Source: Pseudomonas bijieensis (lineage in GTDB: Bacteria; Pseudomonadota; Gammaproteobacteria; Pseudomonadales; Pseudomonadaceae). Taken from it: DNA of 64,000 nucleotides. The stretch lies in the NCBI RefSeq assembly GCF_013347965.1, contig NZ_CP048810.1, positions 4,091,501 to 4,155,500 on the forward strand, written 5' to 3'. Below the pieces are notes generated by a model that was given only the letters and a program-made list of their open reading frames with translations, had not been told where the DNA came from and searched no databases. Shown piece after piece: positions 27,554-37,287 of this stretch. Every line of letters begins with the position of its first letter. Position 1 is the first letter of the stretch. The translations under genes were made by a program, and so were the position numbers.

Positions 27554-28204
27554 TCAGGCCGCTGGCTGATCCAGCTCCAGCCCAACGCCCAGCTGGCGCG
27601 ACAGGCACGGCCAGCGCTTCCAGGCAGCGCCGGTGTCCGGGCTGCCCAGCTTGTCCCGGTAAGTTTCCACCGACTCCAGCGCAAAGCTGTCTTCGTCGAG
27701 CATCTCGTCCACGGCGTGATGCACGGCTTCATCCAACTGGTTGGCGAACGGTTCGCCGATCAAATGGTGGGCGATCAGGTTGGCGACCGTCATGTCCAGC
27801 GGGATCAACGGCTGGCTGAAATGCTTGATATACAGATCGTTGACCTCCTCCACCAACCGATGCGCCAGGTAGGCCTCATCCAACAGGCCGTCCAGGCCGA
27901 CGTGACCTTCCATTACCTTGGGCGGCTGGAGGAAAAACTGTTCGGCGATCTTCAGTACGGGCTTGATCTGCGATTCGATACCGGCTTCGCGGGCCACCTC
28001 ATTGGCGGCGTCCAGCAAGTCCGGCACCTGCTCGATGTAAGCGGTGACAAAACGGGTCATGACGCCCTTCGCGTCGATGTCTGGCAATTGGATCGCGGCA
28101 TGCAGATGCGGTAACTGGGCCTCCAGCTGGCGGGTCAATTGGCCGGTCTCGGCTTCGTGTTGTTGGGCTTTTTGGATCTGCTCGCGCAATGCGGCGGTGT
28201 TCAT
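27554..28204 (-). CDS. Conserved hypothetical protein next to the cytochrome oxidase operon
   Basis: 216 residues from ATG 28204, preceded by GGAG at 6 bases; the longer frame from 28267 lacks such support. The product is helical and acidic: an N-terminal coiled-coil-like segment (LREQIQKAQQHEAETGQLTR) followed by helical bundles (FVTAYIEQVPDLLDAANEVA; MTVANLIAHHLIGEPFANQL). No signal peptide or transmembrane helix. It is divergent from coxB, a position I recall for a conserved hypothetical gene (PA0104-like) in other pseudomonads, so a link with respiration is possible but unproven. Confidence 0.75.
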   Translation of the reverse strand: MNTAALREQIQKAQQHEAETGQLTRQLEAQLPHLHAAIQLPDIDAKGVMTRFVTAYIEQVPDLLDAANEVAREAGIESQIKPVLKIAEQFFLQPPKVMEGHVGLDGLLDEAYLAHRLVEEVNDLYIKHFSQPLIPLDMTVANLIAHHLIGEPFANQLDEAVHHAVDEMLDEDSFALESVETYRDKLGSPDTGAAWKRWPCLSRQLGVGLELDQPAA

Positions 28205-28408
28205 GACAACTCCAGGAAACAAAGGCAATGAAATAGGGAAGACATAACTTAGCTGGCGCAAAAACACTCCTAAGACCTATTTTTCATAACCGTCTCTTCC
28301 TTGCTACGTCACAGTTATATCGGTTTGCCATCACTCAGGCTCGCATCCTTCTCCATTCGTGGGCTCTAGCGCAAGCCCCGGGTGTTTCAAACGATTTACG
28401 CCATCGCG

Positions 28409-28436
28409 TTGCGAGGTTGCAGGTGCTGTCTATACT
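28409..28436 (+). promoter_or_regulatory. Candidate sigma-70 promoter of the cytochrome aa3 oxidase operon
   Basis: TTGCGA (28409-28414), a 16-bp spacer and TATACT (28431-28436), 142 bp upstream of the coxB start. The 373-bp divergent gap around it holds no other feature that I can name. Start-site mapping is not available. Confidence 0.45.
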
Positions 28437-28577
28437 CGGTTTGGAATGGAGTTAGCTGATGACACCCGATTGCATGTGCAGCAAGGCGCGGCGAGTCAAT
28501 TAAGCAGTCTGAATAGCCGATCCCTTGCCGCAGGCTTTACGCCTACGGGATAACAAGAACGATAAGGGGAACCCGCA

Positions 28578-29705
28578 ATGACGCGACATCCACACGTATG
28601 GATGGGCCTCCTGTTGTGGTCGATTTTCAGCCAGGCGCAAGCGGCCTGGACTGTGAATATGGCGCCTGGAGCGACACAGATCAGCAATGCAGTGTTCGAC
28701 TTGCACATGACCATCTTCTGGATCTGTGTAGTCATCGGCATCATCGTCTTCGGCGCCATGTTCTGGTCGATGATGATGCATCGCCGCTCAACCGGCCAAA
28801 ATGCCGCGCATTTCCACGAAAACACCCGCGTCGAAATCCTCTGGACCATCGTGCCCTTCCTGATCCTGGTGTTGATGGCGATTCCTGCCACCGCCACCCT
28901 GATCAAGATGTACGACTCCAGCGAGTCGGACATCGATATCCAGATCACCGGCTATCAATGGAAGTGGCACTACAAGTACCTGGGCCAGGACGTCGAGTTC
29001 TTCAGCAACCTGGCCACCCCCGCCGAACAGATCCATAACCAGAGCGCCAAGGGCGAGCATTACCTGCTGGAGGTCGACAAGCCGCTGGTGCTGCCGGTCG
29101 ACGCCAAGGTGCGCTTCCTGGTGACCTCCGCCGACGTGATCCACTCCTGGTGGGTGCCGGCCTTCGCGGTCAAGCGCGATGCGATCCCCGGGTTCGTCAA
29201 CGAAGCCTGGACCCGCGTCGACAAGCCCGGCCTGTATCGCGGCCAATGCGCCGAGCTGTGCGGCAAGGACCATGGCTTCATGCCGATCGTGGTAGAGGTC
29301 AAGAGCAAGCCCGACTACGAGAAATGGCTGGGCGAGCGCAAGGCCGAAGCCGCGCAGCTCAAAGAATTGACCAGCAAGGAATGGACGCGCGAAGAACTTG
29401 TTGAGCGTGGCGACAAGGTTTACCACACCACCTGCGTGGCCTGTCACCAGGCCGAAGGCCAGGGCCTGCCGCCGATGTTCCCGGCGCTCAAGGGCTCGAA
29501 AATCGCCACCGGACCCAAGGCTGATCACCTGAGCATTGTCTTCCACGGCAAGCCCGGCACCGCCATGGCCGCGTTCGGCAAACAGCTGTCGGAAGTCGAT
29601 ATCGCCGCGGTCGTGACCTATGAACGTAACGCCTGGGGCAACAACAAGGGCGACATGGTTACGCCCAAAGAAGTGCTGGAACTCAAACAGGCGGAAAGCA
29701 AATGA
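28578..29705 (+). CDS. coxB: Cytochrome c oxidase subunit II with fused cytochrome c domain (aa3 type)
   Basis: 375 residues; AAGGGGA lies 7 bases before ATG 28578. A signal peptide (ends SQAQA) and two transmembrane helices (MTIFWICVVIGIIVFGAMFW; WTIVPFLILVLMAIPATATL) precede the cupredoxin domain with the aromatic GYQWKWHYKYLG and CuA ligands in ADVIHSWWVP and GQCAELCGKDHGFMP. The C-terminal ~90 residues are a cytochrome c domain with haem motif CVACH and a distal Met (PPMFPAL). It accepts electrons from cytochrome c at the periplasmic side and passes them to subunit I. First gene of the operon 28578-37160. Confidence 0.96.
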   Translation: MTRHPHVWMGLLLWSIFSQAQAAWTVNMAPGATQISNAVFDLHMTIFWICVVIGIIVFGAMFWSMMMHRRSTGQNAAHFHENTRVEILWTIVPFLILVLMAIPATATLIKMYDSSESDIDIQITGYQWKWHYKYLGQDVEFFSNLATPAEQIHNQSAKGEHYLLEVDKPLVLPVDAKVRFLVTSADVIHSWWVPAFAVKRDAIPGFVNEAWTRVDKPGLYRGQCAELCGKDHGFMPIVVEVKSKPDYEKWLGERKAEAAQLKELTSKEWTREELVERGDKVYHTTCVACHQAEGQGLPPMFPALKGSKIATGPKADHLSIVFHGKPGTAMAAFGKQLSEVDIAAVVTYERNAWGNNKGDMVTPKEVLELKQAESK

Positions 29706-29787
29706 ACCGGCCTGACGTTAGTTCCCGCAACCGGACGGGGCTCAACGCCCCGCGCCGTCCAGCCCACTCGTTCGAAGGAGACAGGAC

Positions 29788-31380
29788 ATGAGTGCTGTGA
29801 TCGATGACCACGGTCATGCCGGCGCCGACCACGCCCATGGCCCCGCCAAGGGCCTGATGCGCTGGGTGCTGACCACCAACCACAAGGATATCGGCACGCT
29901 GTACCTGTGGTTCGCCTTCTCCATGTTCCTGCTGGGCGGCTCGTTCGCCATGGTGATCCGCGCCGAGCTGTTCCAGCCCGGCCTGCAGATCGTGCAGCCG
30001 GAATTCTTCAACCAGATGACCACCATGCACGGCCTGGTGATGGTCTTCGGCGCGGTGATGCCGGCGTTCGTCGGCCTCGCCAACTGGATGATTCCGCTGA
30101 TGATCGGCGCGCCGGACATGGCCCTGCCGCGCATGAACAACTTCAGTTTCTGGCTGTTGCCAGCCGCATTCCTTATGTTGGTCTCGACGCTGTTCACCCC
30201 AGGCGGCGGGCCGAACTTCGGCTGGACCTTCTACGCGCCACTGTCCACCACCTATGCGCCGGAAAGCGTGACGTTCTTCATCTTCGCCATCCACCTGATG
30301 GGCATCAGCTCGATCATGGGCGCGATCAACGTGATCGCCACCATCCTCAACCTGCGCGCCCCCGGCATGACCTTGATGAAAATGCCGCTGTTCGTCTGGA
30401 CCTGGCTGATCACCGCGTTCCTGCTGATCGCGGTGATGCCGGTGCTGGCCGGCTGCGTGACGATGATGCTGATGGACATCCACTTCGGCACCAGCTTCTT
30501 CAGTGCCGCCGGTGGCGGTGACCCGGTGCTGTTCCAGCACGTGTTCTGGTTCTTCGGCCACCCCGAGGTGTACATCATGATCCTGCCGGCCTTCGGTGCC
30601 GTCAGCTCGATCATCCCGGCGTTCTCGCGCAAGCCGCTGTTCGGATACACCTCGATGGTCTACGCCACGGCCGCCATTGCGTTCCTGTCGTTCATCGTCT
30701 GGGCGCACCACATGTTCGTGGTCGGCATTCCGCTGGTGGGCGAGCTGTTCTTCATGTACGCCACCCTGCTGATCGCCGTGCCCACCGGGGTGAAGGTGTT
30801 CAACTGGGCCAGCACCATGTGGCAGGGCTCGCTGACCTTCGAGACACCGATGCTGTTTGCCGTGGCGTTCGTGATCCTGTTCTCCATCGGCGGTTTCTCC
30901 GGGCTGATGCTGGCAATCGCCCCGGCGGACTTCCAGTACCAGGACACCTACTTCGTGGTCGCGCACTTCCACTATGTGCTGGTGCCCGGCGCGATCTTCG
31001 GGATCTTCGCCTCGGCCTACTACTGGCTGCCGAAATGGACCGGCCACATGTACGACGAAACCCTCGGCAAGCTGCACTTCTGGCTTTCGTTCATCGGGAT
31101 GAACATGGCGTTCTTCCCGATGCACTTCGTCGGCCTGGCGGGCATGCCCCGGCGGATTCCCGACTACAACCTGCAGTTCGCCGACTTCAACATGGTCTCG
31201 TCCATCGGCGCGTTCATGTTCGGTACCACGCAGATCTTCTTCCTGTTCATCGTGATCAAGACCATCCGTGGCGGCGAACCGGCACCGGCCAAGCCGTGGG
31301 ATGGGGCCGAAGGGTTGGAGTGGAGCGTGCCGTCGCCGGCGCCGTATCACACCTTCACTACGCCGCCGGAAGTGAAATGA
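29788..31380 (+). CDS. coxA: Cytochrome c oxidase subunit I (aa3 type)
   Basis: 530 residues, GAAGGAGA before ATG 29788. Twelve transmembrane helices carry the haem a ligand in MTTMHGLVMVFG, the CuB/Tyr motif HVFWFFGHPEVYI, the CuB histidines in WAHHMFVVG, and the haem ligands in VVAHFHYVLVPG. It reduces oxygen to water at the haem a3-CuB centre and pumps protons. An N-terminal HGHAGADHAHGP stretch is histidine-rich. It follows coxB by 82 bp and is separated from ctaG by a REP doublet. Confidence 0.97.
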   Translation: MSAVIDDHGHAGADHAHGPAKGLMRWVLTTNHKDIGTLYLWFAFSMFLLGGSFAMVIRAELFQPGLQIVQPEFFNQMTTMHGLVMVFGAVMPAFVGLANWMIPLMIGAPDMALPRMNNFSFWLLPAAFLMLVSTLFTPGGGPNFGWTFYAPLSTTYAPESVTFFIFAIHLMGISSIMGAINVIATILNLRAPGMTLMKMPLFVWTWLITAFLLIAVMPVLAGCVTMMLMDIHFGTSFFSAAGGGDPVLFQHVFWFFGHPEVYIMILPAFGAVSSIIPAFSRKPLFGYTSMVYATAAIAFLSFIVWAHHMFVVGIPLVGELFFMYATLLIAVPTGVKVFNWASTMWQGSLTFETPMLFAVAFVILFSIGGFSGLMLAIAPADFQYQDTYFVVAHFHYVLVPGAIFGIFASAYYWLPKWTGHMYDETLGKLHFWLSFIGMNMAFFPMHFVGLAGMPRRIPDYNLQFADFNMVSSIGAFMFGTTQIFFLFIVIKTIRGGEPAPAKPWDGAEGLEWSVPSPAPYHTFTTPPEVK

Positions 31381-31415
31381 ACACCGCCGCTTCTGTGGGA
31401 AACACCGCAGCTTTT

Positions 31416-31493
31416 GTGGGAGCGAGCCTGCTCGCGATAAGCGCGACTCGGTGTGTCAGATACACCGCTATCGCGAGCAGGCTCGCTCCCACA
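31416..31493. repeat. REP doublet, class II, inside the cox operon
   Basis: GTGGGAGCGAGCCTGCTCGC ... GCGAGCAGGCTCGCTCCCAC between coxA and ctaG, the only large spacer within the operon. It can form a hairpin in the polycistronic transcript. Confidence 0.92.
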
Positions 31494-31518
31494 GGGTTCT
31501 CGGTAGGGACTGGAAACC

Positions 31519-32070
31519 ATGGCTGAGTCGATTTCGCTGAAAAAACTGGTCACTCGCCTGCTGATAGTGGTGGTGGCCATGTTCATCTTCGGCTTTGCCC
31601 TGGTGCCGATCTACGACGTGATGTGCAAGGCGTTCGGCATCAACGGCAAGACCGGTGGGCAATACGAAGGTGAGCAGACCGTCGATGAGTCACGCCAGGT
31701 CCGCGTGCAGTTCCTGTCGACCAACGCGGTGGACATGGTCTGGGATTTCTACCCCAAGGGCGACCAACTGGTGGTCAAGCCGGGTGCGGTGAACGAGATG
31801 GTCTTCGTCGCCCACAACCCCACCGACCGGCCGATGAGCGCCCAGGCAGTGCCGAGCATCTCGCCGAGCACCGCGGCGGCGTATTTCCACAAGACCGAAT
31901 GTTTTTGTTTTACCCAGCAAGTGCTGCAACCCGGCGAACGCATCGAAATGCCTATGCGCTTCATCGTCGACCGGGACATGCCCAAGGAAGTGAAGCACCT
32001 GACGCTGTCCTACACGCTGTTCGATATCACCGCTCGTCATCCACCGGTGGCTCTAAACACTGACCGATAG
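31519..32070 (+). CDS. ctaG: Cytochrome c oxidase assembly protein (Cox11 type)
   Basis: 183 residues. One N-terminal membrane anchor (LVTRLLIVVVAMFIFGFALV) leads to a periplasmic immunoglobulin-like domain with the copper-binding motif ECFCF and the conserved FYPKGDQLVVKPGA and FVAHNPTDRP. Cox11 delivers Cu(I) to the CuB site of subunit I. Spacing of 25 bp to the following subunit III gene fits operon organisation. Confidence 0.95.
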   Translation: MAESISLKKLVTRLLIVVVAMFIFGFALVPIYDVMCKAFGINGKTGGQYEGEQTVDESRQVRVQFLSTNAVDMVWDFYPKGDQLVVKPGAVNEMVFVAHNPTDRPMSAQAVPSISPSTAAAYFHKTECFCFTQQVLQPGERIEMPMRFIVDRDMPKEVKHLTLSYTLFDITARHPPVALNTDR

Positions 32071-32094
32071 CGTGCCCGATAAGGAGAACAATAA

Positions 32095-32982
32095 ATGGCA
32101 ACTCACGAACACTATTACGTCCCGGACCAGAGCAAATGGCCGATCATCGCCACGGTCGGGATGTTCGTCACGGTGTATGGCCTGGCGACCTGGTTCAACG
32201 ACCTGAAGGCGGCGCGCCCGGAATCCCATGGCCCGCTGATCTTTTTCATTGGCGGCCTGCTGGTGGCCTACATGCTGTTCGGCTGGTTCGGCGCGGTGGT
32301 CAAGGAAAGCCGCGCCGGGCTGTACAGCGCACAACTCGACCGCTCGTTCCGCTGGGGCATGAGCTGGTTCATCTTTTCCGAGGTGATGTTCTTCATCGCG
32401 TTCTTCGGCGCGCTGTTCTATGTGCGCAACATCTCGGCGCCTGGCCTGGCGGGCGAAGGCACCAAAGGCCTGTCGCACATGCTCTGGCCGAGCTTCGAGT
32501 TCGCCTGGCCGTTGCTGAACAACCCCGATCCGAAACTCTTCCCGGCGCCCAAGGAAGTCATCAGCCCGTGGGGCTTGCCGCTGCTCAACACCGTGCTGCT
32601 GGTCAGTTCCAGCGTCACCGTCACCATCGCCCACCACGCCCTGAAAAAAGGCCATCGCGGCGCACTGAAGCTCTGGCTGGCGATCACGGTGCTGCTGGGT
32701 TGCGCCTTCCTGGGCTTCCAGGCCGAGGAATACATCCACGCCTACAAGGAACTGGGCCTGACCCTGGGCTCCGGCGTCTACGGTGCAACGTTCTTCATGC
32801 TCACCGGGTTCCACGGCGCCCACGTCACCATCGGCACGATCATCCTGTTCGTCATGCTGATGCGGATCATGCGCGGGCACTTCGACAACGAGCACCAGTT
32901 CGGCTTCGAGGCGGCGAGCTGGTACTGGCACTTCGTCGATGTGGTGTGGATCGGCTTGTTCGTCTTCGTCTACGTGCTCTGA
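32095..32982 (+). CDS. coxC: Cytochrome c oxidase subunit III
   Basis: 295 residues, AAGGAGA upstream of ATG 32095. Seven hydrophobic helices are apparent, with the family signatures WGMSWFIFSEVMFFIAFFGA, TVTIAHHALKKGH, FLGFQAEEYIHAY, LTGFHGAHVTIGTI and the C-terminal ASWYWHFVDVVWIGLFVFVY. Subunit III stabilises the oxidase core and supports proton uptake and turnover stability. Confidence 0.96.
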   Translation: MATHEHYYVPDQSKWPIIATVGMFVTVYGLATWFNDLKAARPESHGPLIFFIGGLLVAYMLFGWFGAVVKESRAGLYSAQLDRSFRWGMSWFIFSEVMFFIAFFGALFYVRNISAPGLAGEGTKGLSHMLWPSFEFAWPLLNNPDPKLFPAPKEVISPWGLPLLNTVLLVSSSVTVTIAHHALKKGHRGALKLWLAITVLLGCAFLGFQAEEYIHAYKELGLTLGSGVYGATFFMLTGFHGAHVTIGTIILFVMLMRIMRGHFDNEHQFGFEAASWYWHFVDVVWIGLFVFVYVL

Positions 32983-32989
32983 GGCACGA

Positions 32990-33193
32990 CTACCAGGGTG
33001 CGTGAGACACCAACTGGCCGCTGAAAAAACCCCAGGCGATCAAGCCGACGGTGACAGCGGCCAGGCTGACCCGCACCGCCAGGGCGATGACCAGGCGATT
33101 GGAATCGCTGTCGTCCTTGACCAGAAAAAACAGGCCGCTGAACAGGCTGGCAATCGTGGCAATCAGCATCAGGACGATGGCTGCTTTTAGCAT
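32990..33193 (-). CDS. DUF2909-type twin-transmembrane protein
   Basis: 67 residues from ATG 33193, chosen because GGAG lies 8 bases upstream; the GTG at 33202 sits inside that region. Two hydrophobic helices (IVLMLIATIASLFSGLFFLV; VSLAAVTVGLIAWGFFSGQL) flank a short KDDSDSNR loop. Small proteins of this kind are encoded antisense within the cox cluster of many pseudomonads. It runs against the operon, so it must have its own promoter. Function unknown; its conserved position suggests a membrane role near oxidase assembly. Confidence 0.8.
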   Translation of the reverse strand: MLKAAIVLMLIATIASLFSGLFFLVKDDSDSNRLVIALAVRVSLAAVTVGLIAWGFFSGQLVSHAPW

Positions 33194-33263
33194 CAGGAAC
33201 ACTCCGGGGGGACGCGATGCACGTGAGTATAGCTATCCCGTTCGACGGCTTTCGGACGGCGCC

Positions 33264-34001
33264 ATGAAACACTTCCGGCCGGGCATCGTGCCATCGCTGG
33301 TGGTCGCCATTCTGGTGCCCGTGATGGTGTGCCTGGGGTTCTGGCAATTGAGCCGGGGCGAACAGAAGCGTGTGCTCATGGAAAATTATGCCGAGCGCCG
33401 CGTGGCCCCGCCGCTGGACAGCACCGAGCTTGCGCACACCAGCGATCCGGCCTTTCGCCCGGTCACGCTGCAGGGCCAGTTCGACAGCGAGCACAGCATC
33501 CTGCTGGATAACCGCCAGCACGACGGCAAGGTCGGCGTCGAGTTGCTGCAACCGTTCCTCGACCACCGGACCGGGCTGTGGCTGCTGGTCAATCGCGGCT
33601 GGCTGCCCTGGCCTGACCGCCGCACCCCGCCGGTCTTCAACACACCGGAACAACCAATAAGCCTACAAGCCTGGGTCTACGTCGCACCCGGCGCGACATT
33701 CCAGCTCCACGCCGACCCGGCGGGCGCGCCCTGGCCACGACTGGTCACCGCCATCGAGCCGGACAAGCTCTGGGCCGAACTGGACCGCAACGGCTTCAAC
33801 TATGAATTACGCCAACAGAGCGGCCCCGGCGCCTACCGGACCGATTGGCCCGTAGTGGCCATGGGTCCGGAAAAACACCTCGGCTACGCCGTGCAGTGGT
33901 TCGCCATGGCGACGGCACTGTTCGGCCTGTTCCTTTATCTCGGATGGCACAACGCAGGGAGACACCATGGGAAGCACCATGAATCCAACCAACACGTCTG
34001 A
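33264..34001 (+). CDS. SURF1-family oxidase assembly protein
   Basis: 245 residues from ATG 33264; the upstream extension of the frame is not SURF1-like and is antisense to DUF2909. The family pattern is complete: N-terminal helix (PSLVVAILVPVMVCLGFWQL) with GFWQLSRGEQK, FRPVTLQGQFD, ILLDNRQHDGKVGVELLQPF, LLVNRGWLPWP, and the C-terminal helix GYAVQWFAMATALFGLFLYL. SURF1 helps insert haem a into subunit I. Overlaps the next gene by 35 bp. Confidence 0.92.
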   Translation: MKHFRPGIVPSLVVAILVPVMVCLGFWQLSRGEQKRVLMENYAERRVAPPLDSTELAHTSDPAFRPVTLQGQFDSEHSILLDNRQHDGKVGVELLQPFLDHRTGLWLLVNRGWLPWPDRRTPPVFNTPEQPISLQAWVYVAPGATFQLHADPAGAPWPRLVTAIEPDKLWAELDRNGFNYELRQQSGPGAYRTDWPVVAMGPEKHLGYAVQWFAMATALFGLFLYLGWHNAGRHHGKHHESNQHV

Positions 34002-34551
34002 GGCGCCCAACCGTCGCAAGGGCCGCGTGCAATTGTTGCTGATCGTGCTCGGGGTGATTGGCCCGATGATCCTCGCCACCGGCATGTACAAATTCCAGTT
34101 CTGGGTGCCGGAAAGCCGCAGCTACCACGGCGAACTGATCGGCAACGGCCAGACCCGAGCCGAGATCGGCGTACAGGCCGATGAGCAGCGCTGGCAGATC
34201 CTGGTCACCGCACCGCAGGAATGTTCGGTGGATTGCCGGCAACTGGTGTACCTGGCCCGCCAGGTCCAGATCGGCCTGGGCCGCGAAGCCGGCCGCGCCA
34301 GCCATGCCCTGGCGGTGGCGCAACCGCTGGACGCGGACTATGACGCGCAACTGCAGCGCGAATACCCACAACTGCAACGTTACCCACTGGACCTGCCGGC
34401 CTATCAAAAGGGCGCCCAAGGCTCCGGCGGCGCCCAACTGTGGATCATCGATCCCCACAGCAACCTGGTGCTGCGCTACGACGCCCGGGTCAAGGGCAAG
34501 GACTTGCTCAACGACCTGCGCCATTTGCTGAAACTGTCGAACATCGGATGA
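33967..34551 (+). CDS. Oxidase-cluster membrane-anchored thioredoxin-fold-like protein
   Basis: 194 residues from ATG 33967 (or ATG 33979, MNPTNTSE). One transmembrane helix (LLLIVLGVIGPMILATGMYK) and a periplasmic part in which WQILVTAPQECSVDCRQLVY carries a Cys-x3-Cys pair and AQLWIIDPHSNLVLRYDAR resembles the final strand of Sco/thioredoxin folds. It overlaps the end of the SURF1 gene and precedes ctaA by 10 bp. The same gene occurs at this position in other Pseudomonas cox clusters. A role in redox or copper handling during oxidase assembly is inferred. Confidence 0.8.
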   Translation: MGSTMNPTNTSEAPNRRKGRVQLLLIVLGVIGPMILATGMYKFQFWVPESRSYHGELIGNGQTRAEIGVQADEQRWQILVTAPQECSVDCRQLVYLARQVQIGLGREAGRASHALAVAQPLDADYDAQLQREYPQLQRYPLDLPAYQKGAQGSGGAQLWIIDPHSNLVLRYDARVKGKDLLNDLRHLLKLSNIG

Positions 34552-34561
34552 GGACATCGAC

Positions 34562-35641
34562 ATGGCCAAACCTGGATTTCGCCTCGCGCTGTTCGCCACG
34601 CTGCTGGCACTGATCGTCGTCCTGCTGGGCGCCTACACCCGGCTGACCCACGCCGGCCTCGGTTGCCCGGACTGGCCCGGTTGCTACGGTTTTATCAGCG
34701 TGCCCAAGAGCGAAGCCCAACTGGCCCATGCCGAACTGCATTTTCCCGACGCCCCGGTGGAAGCCCACAAAGGCTGGAACGAGATGGTCCATCGCTACTT
34801 TGCCGGGACCTTGGGGCTGTTGATTACCGTGCTGGCTGCCCGGGCCTGGATGAACCGCCGTCACCCGGGCCTGCCATTGAAGTTGCCACTGTTCCTGCTC
34901 GCCGTGGTCTTTGCGCAAGCGGCGTTCGGCATGTGGACCGTGACCCTCAAGCTGTGGCCGCAAGTGGTCACCGGGCATCTGTTGGGCGGGTTCGCGACGT
35001 TGAGCCTGCTGTTTCTACTCACCTTGCGCTTGTCCGGCGTATTGCCGGCGCTGACCGTGCCCAAGCGCCTGCAACATTGGGCGACGGCCGGGCTGCTGCT
35101 GGTGATAGGCCAGATCGCCCTCGGCGGCTGGGTCAGCTCCAACTACGCCGCCGTGGCCTGCATCGATTTCCCCACCTGCCACGGCCAATGGCTGCCACCG
35201 GCCGATTTCGCCAACGGCTTCCACCTGACCCAGCACATCGGTCCCAACTACCTGGGCGGGCAACTGGACAGCGACGCCCGCACCGCCATCCACCTGACCC
35301 ACCGCATCGGCGCGTTGCTGGTGACCGTGGTGCTGCTGGGGCTGGCCTGGCAATTGAAGACCGTCGGCATGACCCGCCTAGCCGGCCTGGTGCTGGCGGC
35401 ACTGGCGGCGCAGATCACACTGGGCATCAGCAACGTGCTGTTCCATCTGCCGTTGCCGGTGGCCGTCGCCCACAACGCCGGGGGCGCCGCGCTGCTGCTG
35501 ACCCTGGTGCTGGTCAACTATCACGCCCGCACCAGCCTGGTCCGGGTCAAGCATCAAGTCCCGCTGCGCTGGCGGTTCAATCCGCATAAACACAGCCCCA
35601 GCCCCATAACAATAAAAGGAGAGATGCCATGGCAACCTTGA
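34562..35641 (+). CDS. ctaA: Haem A synthase (Cox15/CtaA)
   Basis: 359 residues with eight predicted helices. Diagnostic motifs: [34 protein letters not shown], the second-half copy [14 protein letters not shown], and [14 protein letters not shown], which provide the paired haem-ligand histidines; a Cys pair occurs at [14 protein letters not shown]. It oxidises the C8 methyl of haem O to the formyl group of haem A for the aa3 oxidase. Its last 13 bp overlap the start of ctaB. Confidence 0.95.
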   Translation: MAKPGFRLALFATLLALIVVLLGAYTRLTHAGLGCPDWPGCYGFISVPKSEAQLAHAELHFPDAPVEAHKGWNEMVHRYFAGTLGLLITVLAARAWMNRRHPGLPLKLPLFLLAVVFAQAAFGMWTVTLKLWPQVVTGHLLGGFATLSLLFLLTLRLSGVLPALTVPKRLQHWATAGLLLVIGQIALGGWVSSNYAAVACIDFPTCHGQWLPPADFANGFHLTQHIGPNYLGGQLDSDARTAIHLTHRIGALLVTVVLLGLAWQLKTVGMTRLAGLVLAALAAQITLGISNVLFHLPLPVAVAHNAGGAALLLTLVLVNYHARTSLVRVKHQVPLRWRFNPHKHSPSPITIKGEMPWQP

Positions 35642-36528
35642 CCGGTGAACGCCACAGCCAAGCGATCTGGCGCGATTACCTGGAGCTGACCAAGCCCAAA
35701 GTGGTGGTGCTGATGCTGATCACCTCGCTGGTCGGCATGTTCCTCGCCACCCGCGCTGGCGTGCCGTGGACGGTGCTGGTGTTCGGCAACCTGGGCATCG
35801 CCCTGTGTGCCGGCGGCGCGGCGGCGGTCAACCATGTGGTGGACCGGCGCATCGACGCGGTCATGGCCCGCACCCACAAACGGCCGCTGGCCGAAGGACG
35901 GATCTCACCGGCCGCCGCGCTGACCTTCGCCTTGGCACTGGCCGTGGCCGGCCAGGCCCTGCTGCTGGCGTTCACCAACCCGCTGACAGCCTGGCTGACC
36001 CTGGCCTCCTTGCTCGGTTATGCGGTGGTCTACACCGGGTTCCTGAAACGGGCGACACCGCAGAACATCGTCATCGGCGGCCTCGCCGGTGCGGCGCCGC
36101 CGCTGCTGGGCTGGGTTGCGGCCACCGGGCATGTCAGCGCCGAACCACTGTTGCTGGTGCTGATCATCTTCGCCTGGACCCCGCCGCACTTCTGGGCCCT
36201 GGCGATTCACCGCAAGGAGGAATACGCCAAGGCGGATATCCCGATGCTGCCGGTGACCCACGGCGAGCACTACACCAAGATCCATATCCTGCTATACACC
36301 CTGGTGCTGCTGGCAGTGAGCCTGATGCCGTTCGTGATCCATATGAGCGGGATGCTGTACCTGATTTGCGCGCTGGTACTGGGTGCCAGGTTCCTGCAAT
36401 GGGCCGTGGTGTTGTACCGTGGCAGTCGGCCGCACGCGGCGATCAACACCTTCAAGTACTCTATTTATTACTTGTTCCTGCTGTTCATCGCCCTGCTTGT
36501 AGATCACTACTTACTGTTGAGCCTATGA
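35629..36528 (+). CDS. ctaB: Protohaem IX farnesyltransferase (haem O synthase)
   Basis: 299 residues, AAAAGGAGA before ATG 35629. A UbiA-type prenyltransferase: the Asp-rich motif [40 protein letters not shown] and [18 protein letters not shown] are typical of CyoE/CtaB. It attaches farnesyl to haem B, supplying haem O to CtaA. It overlaps both neighbours (13 bp with ctaA, ATGA with sco), so translation is likely coupled. Confidence 0.95.
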   Translation: MATLTGERHSQAIWRDYLELTKPKVVVLMLITSLVGMFLATRAGVPWTVLVFGNLGIALCAGGAAAVNHVVDRRIDAVMARTHKRPLAEGRISPAAALTFALALAVAGQALLLAFTNPLTAWLTLASLLGYAVVYTGFLKRATPQNIVIGGLAGAAPPLLGWVAATGHVSAEPLLLVLIIFAWTPPHFWALAIHRKEEYAKADIPMLPVTHGEHYTKIHILLYTLVLLAVSLMPFVIHMSGMLYLICALVLGARFLQWAVVLYRGSRPHAAINTFKYSIYYLFLLFIALLVDHYLLLSL

Positions 36529-37160
36529 CTCGAACCCAGAAAACCGTCTTCATTCTCGTGGCCGTGATCGCGTTGATCCTCGGCCTGACCATCAATAAAG
36601 TGCTGTCCGGCAAAGGCCAGGGCGACCCGACCGCGCTGATCGATGCCGGCATCATCCTGCTGCCCCAGAGCCGCAACCTGCCGGACGTGAAAATGACCGA
36701 CCAGGACGGCCAGCCCGTGGCGATGGACGGCTTGAAAGACAAATGGAGCCTGCTGTTCTTCGGCTACACCTTCTGCCCGGACATCTGCCCGACCACCCTC
36801 GCCCAACTGCGCCAGATCAAAAGCGAACTGCCGCCCGAGGCTGTGGATAAGTTGCAGATCGTATTGGTGAGCGTCGACCCCAACCGCGACACGCCCAAGC
36901 AACTCAAGCAGTACCTGGGTTACTTCGATCCGCAGTTCAAAGGCCTGACCGCTTCATCGGTTGAAGACCTGCAGAAACTGGCGAATGCGGTGAGCATTCC
37001 GTTCATCCCGGCGGACACCAGCAAACCCAACTACACCGTCGACCATAGCGGCAACCTCGCCGTGATTGGCCCGGACGGTACCCAACGTGGGTTTATTCGG
37101 GCGCCGCTGAATAATCAGAAGTTGGTGGCGCAATTGCCGGAGATGCTCAAGCGTAAATAA
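36525..37160 (+). CDS. Sco/SenC copper chaperone for CuA
   Basis: 211 residues; ATG 36525 overlaps the ctaB stop. One N-terminal membrane anchor ([16 protein letters not shown]), then a thioredoxin-like domain with copper ligands in [18 protein letters not shown] (Cys-x3-Cys) and the distal histidine in [16 protein letters not shown]. Sco proteins load copper into, or reduce, the CuA site of subunit II. This is the last gene of the oxidase operon; no stem-loop with a T-run follows, but a REP doublet begins 40 bp later. Confidence 0.93.
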   Translation: MTRTQKTVFILVAVIALILGLTINKVLSGKGQGDPTALIDAGIILLPQSRNLPDVKMTDQDGQPVAMDGLKDKWSLLFFGYTFCPDICPTTLAQLRQIKSELPPEAVDKLQIVLVSVDPNRDTPKQLKQYLGYFDPQFKGLTASSVEDLQKLANAVSIPFIPADTSKPNYTVDHSGNLAVIGPDGTQRGFIRAPLNNQKLVAQLPEMLKRK

Positions 37161-37199
37161 CGCCACGACGAGAACGCTTGCTCCCACCGCCATTCTCCT

Positions 37200-37287
37200 G
37201 TGGGAGCGGGCTTGCTCGCGAAAGCGGCGGGTCAGCTTGCATCAATGTTGAACATACAGGCCTCTTCGCGAGCAAGCCCGCTCCCAC
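37200..37287. repeat. REP doublet, class II (GGGCTTGC variant)
   Basis: GTGGGAGCGGGCTTGCTCGC / GCGAGCAAGCCCGCTCCCAC, directly after the oxidase operon. A lone half element (TATGGGAGCGAGCTTGTTCG, 37333-37357) follows and marks the left edge of the duplicated segment described for the DUF6124 genes. Confidence 0.9.

Noticed and set aside
29683..31350. 555-codon open frame antisense to coxA
   Set aside because: His/Gln/Glu-rich shadow of a membrane protein gene.
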